From Mercurialis annua (Eukaryota; Streptophyta; Magnoliopsida; Malpighiales; Euphorbiaceae): a DNA stretch of 64,000 nt. How positions within the stretch are numbered: position 1 is the stretch's first letter; every line of letters starts with the position of its first letter. A program made the translations under genes and the position numbers. The notes beneath the pieces were generated by a model. The model was not told the origin of the DNA. It saw only the letters and a program-made list of their open reading frames with translations, and did not search any database. Location of the stretch: assembly GCF_937616625.2 (NCBI RefSeq), contig NC_065576.1, positions 1,056,501 to 1,120,500 on the forward strand, written 5' to 3'. Positions 44,639-56,200 of this stretch are shown here, in pieces.

Positions 44639-45080
44639 GTTTTTTATGGATTCAAATTTTCAAATCCAGTATTCAAATACCCGGCCAACAATTCTCAAAT
44701 TTAATTATTAATTCTCTATGAATTTTTTGTCTATTTTTTTTTTTAAAATTCTGGATTATGAATAAATTTATTATAATAATACTAAAAAATGTCAACTCTA
44801 ATTAGATAATTCGGGCAAATTTCGCAATCAAATTAATTAGGTGTCATTTAGCCCGGGCTAAAAATATTTTCTGGTTCCGCCACTGTATATATAGATAAAA
44901 TAATTGTAAAACGTATACAATTAGGCATGATTTGTGGGAAATGAGTGCATGAAAGCTTTCAAAAGTTATATATTTGTGTAGCTGTTTAATTATGTTTATT
45001 TCCCAACCTTTTTGACTAATTATAGATTTAAAATGTTTGCCAGCCATATAAATCTACCTAAGATCTTATAATAATAAAAC

Positions 45081-45506
45081 TCGGGTAATTGATCCTGAAG
45101 ATCACTGAACTTTCGAATTTTTTCATTTCAATCATTAAACTATTTTTTTTTTTCATTTCAATCACTGAACTTTCATTTTTTTTTATTTTGGCATTTCAGG
45201 CCAAAAATGCTTAGGTGGCAGTCGGAAGTTGACATGTGACATCTGGATTTTACAAGTTTTACTTTGACAATTTATCACACATACATAATTTCACTTTGAA
45301 AATGACTTTTTGGATCAAATAATGCATATATGGAAACTTTTCAGGTTAAAAAAAATTAATTCCGGCTGCCACCTAAGCATTTTTGGCCGGAAAATACCAA
45401 AATGAAAAAAAATGAAAGTTCAGTGATCAAAATGAAAAAAAAAATAGTTTAGTGACTGAAATGAAAAAATTCGAAAGTTCAGTGATCTTCAGGATTAATT
45501 ACCCGA
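45081..45506. mobile_element. MITE with long terminal inverted repeats (MULE-like)
   Basis: The ends are TCGGGTAATTGATCCTGAAG and, inverted, TCGGGTAATTAATCCTGAAG. The inverted similarity continues inward for more than 120 bp (AAGTTCAGTGATC, AAAATGCTTAGGTGGCAG blocks). 426 bp in all, non-coding. AAAAC flanks both sides. A Mutator-type origin is inferred from the long TIRs; the expected 9 bp duplication is not clear. Confidence 0.8.
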
Positions 45507-45650
45507 AAAACCCACATGCCTAATCTTATCTTAAAAATAGCATAATGTTTTTTTAGACAAGTTAATGGTTAGTATTAAAATTCATTTTTTTTTAAATAGA
45601 CCTATTTTACTTGTTAGCGGGAATTAACGGGACTTATTTGTGGTTAATAC

Positions 45651-46167
45651 TGTTGCGGAAGCTTAATCGATTACGCTAGCGAATCACGTATTGTGCTAAA
45701 TAATTATACCGGAAAATTCCCAGGAAAGAATGGTGGGTCACGGGCGGACCACTTAAGTACCAAACTCCTTAGACAGAATTTCACACGATATAAATAACTT
45801 CACAATATATAACTCCAACTAGTCTGAGCGTTAGCTAATAAATAAACAATAAAGAGAACACCAACCTTTTAACGAGGTTCAGCCAGAAATGACCGGCTTA
45901 CATCCTCGGGCACTGCCCAAAATACTCCACTAATTGTTTGTAACAGAATACAAACTAGAGAGAGAACCAACTAAGCCTTAGGAGTTAATAAGGCTTGTTG
46001 TGGGATAAGTTTCAATGGGTAGAGAAGACTCTCTTTTATAGGCTAAGGAAGTCCTCACCCTTCCACTCCTAAGCAATGTGGGATTTCTACATATGTATAT
46101 AGCTCAACAATCATAAGTCCCTTTTCTAAACAATGTGGGACAAGTTTTAAATGAGCCATATCCAACA
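45651..46167. mobile_element. Solo LTR
   Basis: 517 bp from TGTTGCGGAAGC to TATCCAACA with an exact 5 bp duplication AATAC on both sides (45646-45650, 46168-46172). The inner words (AACGAGGTTCAGCCAGAAAT, CAATGTGGGAT) resemble copia-type LTRs. No internal region remains, so it arose by recombination between two LTRs. Confidence 0.85.
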
Positions 46168-46180
46168 AATACAATCCTTT

Positions 46181-46274
46181 TTTAAATCAGTCCACTGGCT
46201 GCTGAGGCCAGTGTCGAACTCAAGAACTTAGAAAGATGTCTTAGGAACTTTGCCAACCACGCCAAAGCTCCCAG
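46181..46274 (-). mobile_element. tRNA-derived SINE
   Basis: On the minus strand it reads GGGAGCTTTGGCGTGGTTGG... with box A TGGCGTGGTTGG (46264-46253) and box B GAGTTCGACAC (46221-46211), 32 bp apart. It ends in CAGCAGCCAGTGGACTG and an A-rich tail. Transcribed by pol III in principle. It stops only a few bases from the solo LTR's target duplication. I found no SINE target duplication. Confidence 0.65.
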
Positions 46275-46393
46275 ACTATTTAAAATGCATTTGAAAAACT
46301 TTAGTCCTTGGAAATACATGTCACTGACGCATAATTTATTTTGATCTGTCACAATATATATACTTTGGGTTGGAATTTTCTCAAGTTTATTTT

Positions 46394-46546
46394 GAACTTG
46401 AGGGGGTCATGTTCACGATTTATACCGTTCATTGTAAAATAAACGGTGTACATTAATTTGATTAAAATTTTACTTTTTTGATCTACACTGTTAAACTTCA
46501 ATTTACAATAAACGGTATAAATCGTGAATATAATCCCTTCAAGTTC
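46394..46546. repeat. Inverted repeat, 45 bp arms (MITE-like)
   Basis: GAACTTGAGGGGGTCATGTT... at 46394-46438 is matched by the reverse complement of 46502-46546, with a few mismatches. Both arms share the CACGATTTATACCGTT word. It would fold into one long hairpin. Outer limits and target duplication are unclear. Confidence 0.7.
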
Positions 46547-49016
46547 ATTTGGACTTGATCACAATCCATATACTTTTACTTATTGTATATAAAAAAGAAT
46601 AATAGCTATGCGTAAAACGTCTTTTTAGATTAAATAAGGTCATAAGTTTAAACCGTACACACAGCTGTTTAAAATTGCGAATTAAATTTTTATCTTTTGC
46701 AAGAGACCTATCCGGCTCGAATAAAAATCAATTTTAGATGTAAAAAGTTTTAAAATGTCATTTTATTATTAAAACTCTTTCAGAACATCGCATGTCCTAT
46801 ATTTAAAAAGAAATAATAAATATTCATTACAATAATATCAATAATTATTCTACATATTTATTATGTCACATCACATACGAGTACAATAAACTAATAAAAT
46901 ATATAAATTCGGATTAAAACAGATAAAACCCATAAGAGTGATAAATAAAACCAATTCATTTTCTCATAAAAAAAATTGGGTGAATTTATGAATGTTTCTA
47001 TTCCATATAACAGTTACGCCATATTATTATTATAATAAGACAATGAATGTTTGATATAGAAAAAGTTTTAAATTCATTAGTTTATTATACAAATTGACAT
47101 GGGTTTTACAATTATTAATCTAATTGGATGAATTTTCGTATTAACTATTTGATGGAGACAAATGGTAAGCGATGGATGACAGATGAAAGCATTGAAAATT
47201 GAATGTAGATATCCAAAACTTGTGGGACTTATTGTTCAGATTGAACTGCATGGTATATATTAAGACGACACAACTGGGTCACCCATCCATTTTCAACTTC
47301 CTTCACCCTTCTTTACACGTGTATCCCCAAATATTCACTAATCTATTACTATGTATTTTTCTCCACCCTATTGAAATAAAATATTATTCAGTAGGTCTTC
47401 GATTTGATTTATATTAAAATTTAATTATACTTTCTATTTTAAATTCAATGTAATTCAATTTTTAATAGTGTCACAAATTAAATTTACTAATTTTAGTTAA
47501 TTATTCAGTTTTGTTCAATTTTTATAAATTCTTATTCTTGTATTATTTGAAAGTAATATAGAGATTTTTGTATTAATTCAGAATAAAAATAGTTATAACG
47601 TAAGATGAAGGATAAATCTGTAGATCTGACGAAAAATGGTCTATACTATAAACATAAGCGACTTAATTATTGATCTGCCTTACATCTATAAAAAGGTGAA
47701 TCACATAACTGCGCTTGAATTGAATACAAAACTTGATTCTTTAAGAAATCTACATTCGGTAAACTTGAATCGTCGCAAAAATTGCTAATGCCAATATAAA
47801 TCTACAACAACAAAGTTGAAACTATAAGAAGAAGCTTGAATAAAAAAATGCATAAAATAAGATTTATCAAAAATCAGAACAGGTGATCGCTCAGAATAAT
47901 AAGATCCTGATCGAATTTGAAAAAATATCAACAAAGCAAAATTATTGTCATATAGACAATAAAACATCATCAAACATATCAAAAACAAACATAAACTCCA
48001 TAACGTAATGTTTTATTGAAAGCAAAAGGATAAATGGAAATATTAACTAATTAAAACGGCAATTTTCGATTGAAAGCCAAAGATCGTTGTTCTCATCTTC
48101 AAGATATATGTGAAAAAAGAAACAAAGAATACTGAAATATGAGAGATCACAGCTTGCAGCATCCATCTATTGTCATTTTTAAATAGAGCAAATTATTCTA
48201 AGACCTCTCACGTTTATCACAATTCACAATTTGATACCTTTTATTTGAAAATCAAACGATTTGTTACTTCAGTTTTCTGTTAGTTTCGTTAATAATTTGA
48301 AATTTACTTTCAAACGATTTGGTACATCAGTTTCAATTATATAAACGATTTGGTACCTTTACTTCAATTATATAAACAAGTTGGTACATCAGTTATGTTT
48401 TTTCATAAATCGAACTTCTCTGTTAACAAAAATGAAAAACAAAAAGTGAAAACTGATAAATTAGCAAAAAGATAAAATACCAAATTATCAAAAAATGGAG
48501 AAATATGGTAGATAACAAAAATTGCAGAGATAAGTTATAGATAGAATAACAAAATAGCAAAAGGACAAAATAGCACAACAATATCATATTAAATCCTTTT
48601 AAAAGAAACCAACACTTTGAAAAGGTGTAGATTAATTAATATGATTGTCCGCACTGGATTTTGCTCCCTTCTCCCTCAATATGTCACGTGTAGTCTTTAG
48701 GTAAGACATGGTGCTGATGAAAAGTAATAAAAAAAGTTGGTAAGAATGTAAACATAATTGTAAACATTTTTTTCATATTTACAATTTTTTTTAGTTTTGT
48801 TACATAATTCATATATATATATTTGATACACCTCCGATAATAACATTTAAAGATGGTAAAATTTAGTTAAAAATTAATATTTTTGTTGGAAATAACCCTT
48901 GATTTGCTAGTTAATATGAATTTAAATTTTTAATGAATTGAGTTCAATTTTTTTTTATCTTTTAATGTTTAGATAGTGCATTTTCGGATATGTTATTGTT
49001 GGTAATGTTATTTTAT
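46547..49016. other. AT-rich intergenic region
   Basis: No gene or complete element is supported. Around 48.2-48.4 kb the phrase ACGATTTGGTAC recurs three times in diverged form. Short frames at 47199-47417 and 47785-47988 show no family. Confidence 0.55.
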
Positions 49017-49410
49017 AGTGCTTATTGAATTCTAACCGACTATATTTAATGGTAATTCGAATATATTTTTAATATATCTCTGATACACAATTTATACATG
49101 ATAAATACATATTTAATACATTAATTACATTAACTGACAAATTCGATTGGTTTGTTTTTATATTGGAAAAAGCTTATAAACATATATAATAACACTAATT
49201 AAAATGAATTTTTTAGTGTTTATTGAATTATAATCGACTATATTTAATTATAATTCAAATATATTTTTAATACATATCTGATACACAATTTATACATGAT
49301 AGATACATATTTGATACATTAATTGAATTAACTGACTAATCGATTGGTTCGTTTTTATATTTAAAAAAGCTTATAAACATATATGTAATAATACTAATTA
49401 AAATGAACCA
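49017..49410. repeat. Two-copy tandem duplication, about 195 bp unit
   Basis: 49017-49213 and 49217-49410 share, in order, TTATTGAATT.TAA.CGACTA, the ATATATTTTTAATA block, CTGATACACAATTTATACATG and AAAAGCTTATAAACATATAT. About 85 percent alike by eye. Non-coding. Confidence 0.75.
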
Positions 49411-50138
49411 ATTAGTTCATTTTAATTAGTATTATTATATTTATTGTTTATATATATTTGGTCGGTTTGTTTTCATGATTTGACCAAGTAGAAGTGCAAA
49501 ATATTCGATAAATATTTGATACATCTCTCATATATATTTGATGCATCTCAGATATATGTGTGATACATTTTCGATACATAAATTATACGTGATATTTATA
49601 AAAAAAGATATTAAACTTGATAGATATATTTTTTAATGTACTTGATAGATATATTTTTTAATGTACTTAATAGATACATCGTTGATACATAATTTATACA
49701 CGATAGATATATTTGTTAATGTATTTAAATAGATACATGATAGATATATTTTTACTAAATTTATAAATGGTATTTTTTAAATGTACTTATAGATATATCG
49801 CTGATACATATTTTATGCACGATAAATATATTTTTAAAATATATTAACTAGATACATTGTTAATACAAATTTTAATTATATTATTTTATATTTTTAAAAT
49901 TTTAAAATTTAGTTAATTTTTTAAATATATTTATATATATTTTTAAATATATTTACATTTTTAATATTAAAATTAGTATCAATATTTATATATAATAAAT
50001 AAATTTTAGTATAATTTAATACAAAGTTTTAATATTCAAATAAATATTTATTAGAATAAGAAGAATACTTTTTAAAGTAAAGAATCATGCATCAATCAAG
50101 AAATCATGCATCAGTTACTAATTCTAATGCATGAGTAA
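49411..50138. repeat. GATACAT-rich degenerate repeat
   Basis: GATACATAATTTATACACGA-like words and TAGATATATTTTT words recur every 60-120 bp up to about 49870, continuing the motif of the tandem copies before it. The period is irregular; old satellite-like or transposon-derived sequence. Confidence 0.5.
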
Positions 50139-50217
50139 GCAGGGCTGACCCATGCGTCAGCCCTGCATGGTCTGACGCGCGTCAGGTCAGTCACACATCA
50201 GACCTGACGCGCGTCAG
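50139..50217. repeat. GC-rich palindrome island
   Basis: GCAGGGCTGAC (50139-50149) pairs exactly with GTCAGCCCTGC (50156-50166). The 14 bp perfect palindrome CTGACGCGCGTCAG occurs twice (50172-50185, 50204-50217) with TCAGACC/GGTCAG between. Surrounding DNA is strongly AT-rich. Confidence 0.9.
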
Positions 50218-53200
50218 TTTATAAAAATAATATTTTTTATAAAAAAATTAAATATATACGTGTCATTAATGGGTAGGCTATTTATTAATTGTAGAGAAAA
50301 AGGAGGAAATTTCCACTAGTACACGTGTCTCTATTCTAATGGAATGGTGCTAATGAAAACTATTTGTGTTTATTGGTAAAAATGAAAAATAGGTGATATA
50401 AGTGGTAATGTATGTAAATGCATGTCAATTTTATGGTATTTTTGTGATTTACTCAAGTTAAAGGGCTAAAAAAAAATTAATTTAAGGACCCAATAATTAA
50501 AAATTGTATAGTTTGGAAAATTAGAAATGCGTTGTTTCTAATTTATATGGTCAATTCTAATACGCATAAAAAATATATATCTTGCATGTGAATATATATA
50601 TATTTTTTTTGCTATATGGTCAATTCTACATGTTTTCTTTAAATTGGAAATTATGTAATTACTAAAAAGTTAATATTTCTTGTATCTATATTTGGCAGAA
50701 TGTGCAAATGGAAAGAGAGAGAGATAATTTGTATGTCAAAAATACTTGGCTGGATTTATTAACTTTAACATATATTGGAAATTTTAGAACACTATTGATC
50801 TATTTCCTCTTTCTATATTATCCCTTCAAATAAAATTTTATCATATTTTTATTTTGCAACTCCAGTTTATCATAAAAAGAACAAAAAAAATAAATTTATA
50901 ATTTTAAATTAAAGAAATTTATAATCCTATCATTTTTGAATCAGTTTAAACTTTAATATGACGTTAGTCTTAATGGTCAAACATATAAAATTAATAAGTT
51001 GTGAGTGTTTTTTTTTTCAAAATTACGAATTTAAATTCTTTTAATCTTGTAGCCAATCAAAAAGGATTAAATGAATTTTAATTGAACAAAATCTTAAACC
51101 TAACAAAAAAAAGAATAATAAGAAATTGAAATATTGAGTTGGACATGATGAACTATGAGAGATGTACATTATTAGCAATATATTGCATAGGTGCCAAAAA
51201 TGAGCATGGGCAGAAGATTCTTGAGCCATACAGTTTAATGGAACTTGAAGAATTTCTAACAAGAATTTAATTTCTTCTTATTTTTGTATTTTTGCCCAAT
51301 AATAGCACTTTAAATAGTATGTTATTTAACAACTGGTTTGCCTACCAATGGTCCAATACATAAACTATAGCTACCTAATAAAAGAACCCATGAAGGGTGT
51401 TCAAAATGGGGTAAAAATAAGACAGTTCTGCCATTATTTTGAAGCTATTACAACCGTTTATAACAACTCCATTTATCCTGCTTGTTAGGAGTGTAAAAAA
51501 CCAATTGTTTAACATTAATTGATCAATATATTTCATTGAATTTAATTTAAAAATATTTAATTAGTTTGATTAGTTCGGGTATGATTAAGCATTCTGAAAA
51601 TTTAGTAAATCAAATTACCGGAAATAATTGAATATTTTCCATATTTTTATCGGCCAATATTAACCGAATTAACTGATTTAATTATTCTTCTTAGAATTAT
51701 GGTTAGTTTGGTTTGATTAAAATTACTAATTAATTTGGTTAATTAAATATATAGAGTAATTCAATTAGGGCTGATTCGATTATTTTTAATCGAACCGATT
51801 ATTCGTTCACCCCTATTATCCGCATAATTTAGTGGTAAACATTATATTTTCATATAAAAATTTAAATTTTTAGTTCTTCCTCTTTTATTTTAATAAAAAG
51901 AACACATACCAATAAAGGAGTAGTGAATCAGTAACTCTTTTTTAAGGCCACCAAAAGGCACATAATTCGATTTTCTTCAAAGGAGGAGGGTCTTTTATTA
52001 TGCAGTTCATGCAGACTTAGACATTCGTCTCCTTTTTTTTATAACAAAAAAAAAATACTAACATATAAAGCAATTTTGAATATAATACAAATTAAGACTT
52101 TCCATTTCGTCTCAAATTTACACAAGTATTACAAAAATTTAGTTATTTAAATAAAATAAATTTTACTTAGAAAATAAATATCAAATTTACTCTAATTTAA
52201 TGGAGTTATAATTTTATACATTTTTTTAGTATTGTGTTTTCTTTTTAATATATTTCATTATAATTAATAAAGATATACTACATAATAATTAATCATATAA
52301 ATAATAATTGAATTCATATTTTAGAACAATTATCAATCAATTTGGGAAGGAAGGTATTCATCAACAAGGAAATAAAAGTGATAAAATAAAATTAAAGATA
52401 AAAAGTTTTTTCTTTTTCTTTTAAAATGGAAAGATAGAAAGTTACCGATCAATTATACCAAACATAAAGCTTGAAAGCATAGTAAAACTGTAAAAGTGTA
52501 AAACTTTATTATTAATGTCGAAAATATTTGATTTATTTATGGTGGGGAAAATGTTTCCATATAATTTCAGAATCATGCACAAACTCATCATGATTCCTTA
52601 ATTTTCAAAGAAGTGAATTGAGATTAGGAATCATCACCACATGCCACAATTAAAGGACACAAAATATATATTACTATAATAAAGGGAAAAGGATTATTTA
52701 TACCACTAACTTTTGATTTCATAATCAAATAAACCTTTAACATCCGAAAAAGTTTAAGTATGCTCCTAACATCCAAAAAAATTTAAATATTCCCCCTAAT
52801 TTCTTAAAAAGTCGCTCTTCAACTTTGACAACTAAGCTCCCAATTTAGACAACTAAACCCCCAACATCTCATTTATGCGTCAAAATCGGAGTCTGATAGT
52901 TCACTTTTTAAAACATGAAGGATGTAACTGAACCTTTCCGAACATCTGAAAGCTTGCTTGATCCTGCTGTCTAATTTTAGGAGCATAAAAATATTTTTTT
53001 TCCCTATAATAAATAAAAATGATTTCCTTTTGTCTTAAATCCAAATTCAAAAGATCTCTCATTTTCATGTCAGAAAAATAAATAAATTAGCACACTACTC
53101 TGTTTCCACATTCCATGTGAAGCCCCTCATCTTCTCTCCCTAACATTATTATATAAACACTAATTGCAGACAAAACTTTCTGATTCAAAAAATAAAAAAA

Positions 53201-53222
53201 CTCTAGTTGGAAACCCAAGATC
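50218..53222. other. AT-rich intergenic region upstream of TBL gene
   Basis: No supportable gene. At 51490-51820 Asn/Ile-type AT sequence with AACCGA words ends in GAACCGATTATTCGTTCACCCCTATT, the worn end of a small hAT-like element. The last ~100 bp hold a TATATAAACA (53151-53160) that fits the TATA box of the TBL gene. Confidence 0.55.
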
Positions 53223-56200
53223 ATGGGTTTCTACTATTTCTTGTTTCTTCTCTCCATATTTTTTTCATCTTCTTCTTCTTATGCTACAATTGATCATAAT
53301 AATAGTTCACGAAAATTATTACTAGGAGTTAGTAAATGTAATTTATTTAGAGGCAAATGGATTTTTGATTCTTCTTACCCTCTATATGATTCTTCAACTT
53401 GTCCTTTCATAGACAAACAATTCAACTGCCAAGCTAACGGCCGTCCGGATCGCTACTATCTTAAGTATCGATGGCAGCCGTTTTCTTGCAACTTACCGAG
53501 GTACGTACATTTTCTTATTACGTAAGTTTGAGTTCACTACCATGCTTGATAACAAACTGTCAAGATTGTGAGTTCACATCCTCCCATAAGCGCTCTCCCT
53601 TTCCTAATTATAAAAAAATAATTAAGTTCACTTCTGACAAAACGCCGCGTTTTCAGCACGACTTAACCATAATTTACGAATGTCATTAGGTTTAATGGAT
53701 TATATTTCTTGGAGAAATGGAGAGGGAAGAAGATTATGTTCGTAGGTGACTCACTGAGTTTAAATCAGTGGACTTCTTTGACATGTTTGCTTCATTCTTG
53801 GGTGCCTAATTCAAGATATTCACTCGTGAGAAATAATGGGTTATCTTCGGTCACTTTTGAGGTAAATTTTCTTGGTTGAAATTTTAATTTTCTAGCGTAC
53901 CAAACAGTATTTAATCATTGCTTGGTTGTGGTGCATGCACGTCTTGTCCTTTTCTTTTAATTTTTGGTTTGGTAAAATGGGGGATGGTAAAGTTTTTATT
54001 GAGGGAATTAAATTGTGGTCTGTTTTTTTGAATTTTGTATGGGAAGTTGTTGATCTAATTTTTTTGTACCGTTTTGTGAGCTTCAAAGTTTGAAGTTTTT
54101 TATGAGCATTTAAAAAGTAGAGCGTGATTGGTGGTGGGTTGGCTTTTTGGTGTTTGCCGGAGACTTTTTCTAGTTTTTTGTAAAAATATTATTTTTTGTG
54201 GTAATTGTGTTGATTTTAATACAAAGTCGGGAATTTTTATCTAGACCGGATTTATGATGAACCGCTATCGCATAAATGAAATTCAAAAATATTGATAGGC
54301 GAAAATTTATGAGAGAAGTTCATAACGACCGTCAATGCACAATATAATTTTTTTTTGGCTTAATTGTTAAAAGTCACGAATTTTAGCATGTCTAGTAATT
54401 TTAATACGAACTTTTAATTTTTACAATTTTAAATATGAACTATCATTTTCTTTTTTTTGTAATTTAAAGTACTGAATATTTTTTTATTAAAAAAAGGTTG
54501 ATGTGGACATCGGAATGTTCCGGCGTCCACATCAACTTTTTAACGAAAAATTGATTGGTTTAAATTTTAAATATTGAAAAGTTGGTGTCTAACTTGCTAA
54601 AATTAAAAGTTCGGAGTAAAATTGTGAATCACATTAAAGCGTATGATTTTTTAAAGCAATTAAATCTAAATTTATTATGTTAGTAGTGTTGATTTTTTCG
54701 AAATATATTTATATATATTAATTATTTTATTTTTGTATTCCACACTAAATTATAAAATTGGCTCCATTTAAAAATAGTTTTAGACTCTTCCCAAAATTTA
54801 GTTGTATCTACTGATTCTTTTCTTTACAGGAACAGATTTCTTGAAATTTTGCCTTTAATCATGATTCTGTTAGATCACACCGAAAGTAGCAAAGGTTTTT
54901 TTAACATTAAAATTTGTAGCATTTTTCTAAGAAATACAGTACTTTTCTGGAGTTTTGACAGTGTCCTTTTTTATTTAAAATTAAACAAAAATTCAATCAT
55001 TAATCAATTCTTTTTCAGTTAGATGTGTAAATTGTAATGATTTTGTTTGTTAGAGTTCATGATTTGTTCATAAAATTGTTGGTATCATACACAGGGGTGT
55101 GCATGAGTTCCTTCTATCACTTAACCTAATTAAATAAATTAGTTTTTTTTAAATTTAATTGTTACTAAAAAAAATAATACTAACCGGATGTAATCGAACC
55201 AAAATAATTGTTTGGCTGTGTCGATTGTTATAATTAATTAATAGCCAAAACTCAAAAGTATTTTGTGTTAATTGTTCATTACGTACAAATTTATGGAGCA
55301 ATTGATATTGAAATCGAACTGAAATAAATTAACAAATTGTTTCGAATTTATTAATCATTAACCGAATCAAATCAAATATCTTTTTCTAAAAAAAAGCATC
55401 AACCATATCCAAATTAAATTAATCAAAATCTGTGAATTTTTACACTATACACGCTTAATCATATTTTATCAAATCCAATAATTGTAATAAATTATTTTAA
55501 TAATTAATGGAGAGTATTCTCTCACATATTTGTCAAACATCCCACGAGTCATATACCAAAGTAATTATCATATGTTTTGTTTATTTTAGGACGCACTTAG
55601 AGAACGGACCACATTATCGAGAAATATATAGTTCTTTGCTTCTACGGCAAATTTTCTTTAGAGTAAAAATTCAACTTAGCATATATTAAACTTATTATAT
55701 TGGACCACCTATTAAATGTTGATAATAAATGAGTGACTATACGATTTGTTAATAAATGGTGATAATTAAATTAAACTATAGATCTCTAATGTCATTTTCC
55801 TAACTTTTGGGAACAGAATGCATATATAGCAGCTAGCTAGCTAAAATTTAATTATGATCACTTTCTTTTGTCAATGTCATAACAACATTATTTTTGACAT
55901 ATTAGGTCTATTGCTAAAAATGTTACAACTCATTCTAGTTTCATAGATGAAGATTTTAATTGAAAGATCATTTAAATAAATATATTTTGATAGAAAATTA
56001 TGGTTTGGTTTCGATCGGTATGTGACATTCAAAATTCTTATACTTAAGGCGACTATTTTTTTTGTTAAAACAATGATATTGGGAGATAATGCAGAAAAAA
56101 TACAATTATTTTATTTTTTCTGCGGACTCGAATGACATGTAGTTTGCTTTTTTAATTTGATTTTTTTAAAAAAATCAAAATAAACGACAAAATAGATAAC

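Larger units (their letters stand above)
37706..44885. mobile_element. Non-autonomous hAT-like element, split by an LTR element
   Basis: The left terminus CAGGGGCGGAACCACG and the right terminus, read inverted, CAGTGGCGGAACCAGA match at 14 of 16 bases. The flanking 8 bp are TATACATA (37698-37705) and TATATATA (44886-44893), 7 of 8 alike, as expected for a hAT target duplication. A perfect AGCCCGGGCT palindrome lies inside each end (37742-37751, 44850-44859). Without the inserted LTR element it is about 726 bp and non-coding. Confidence 0.8.
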
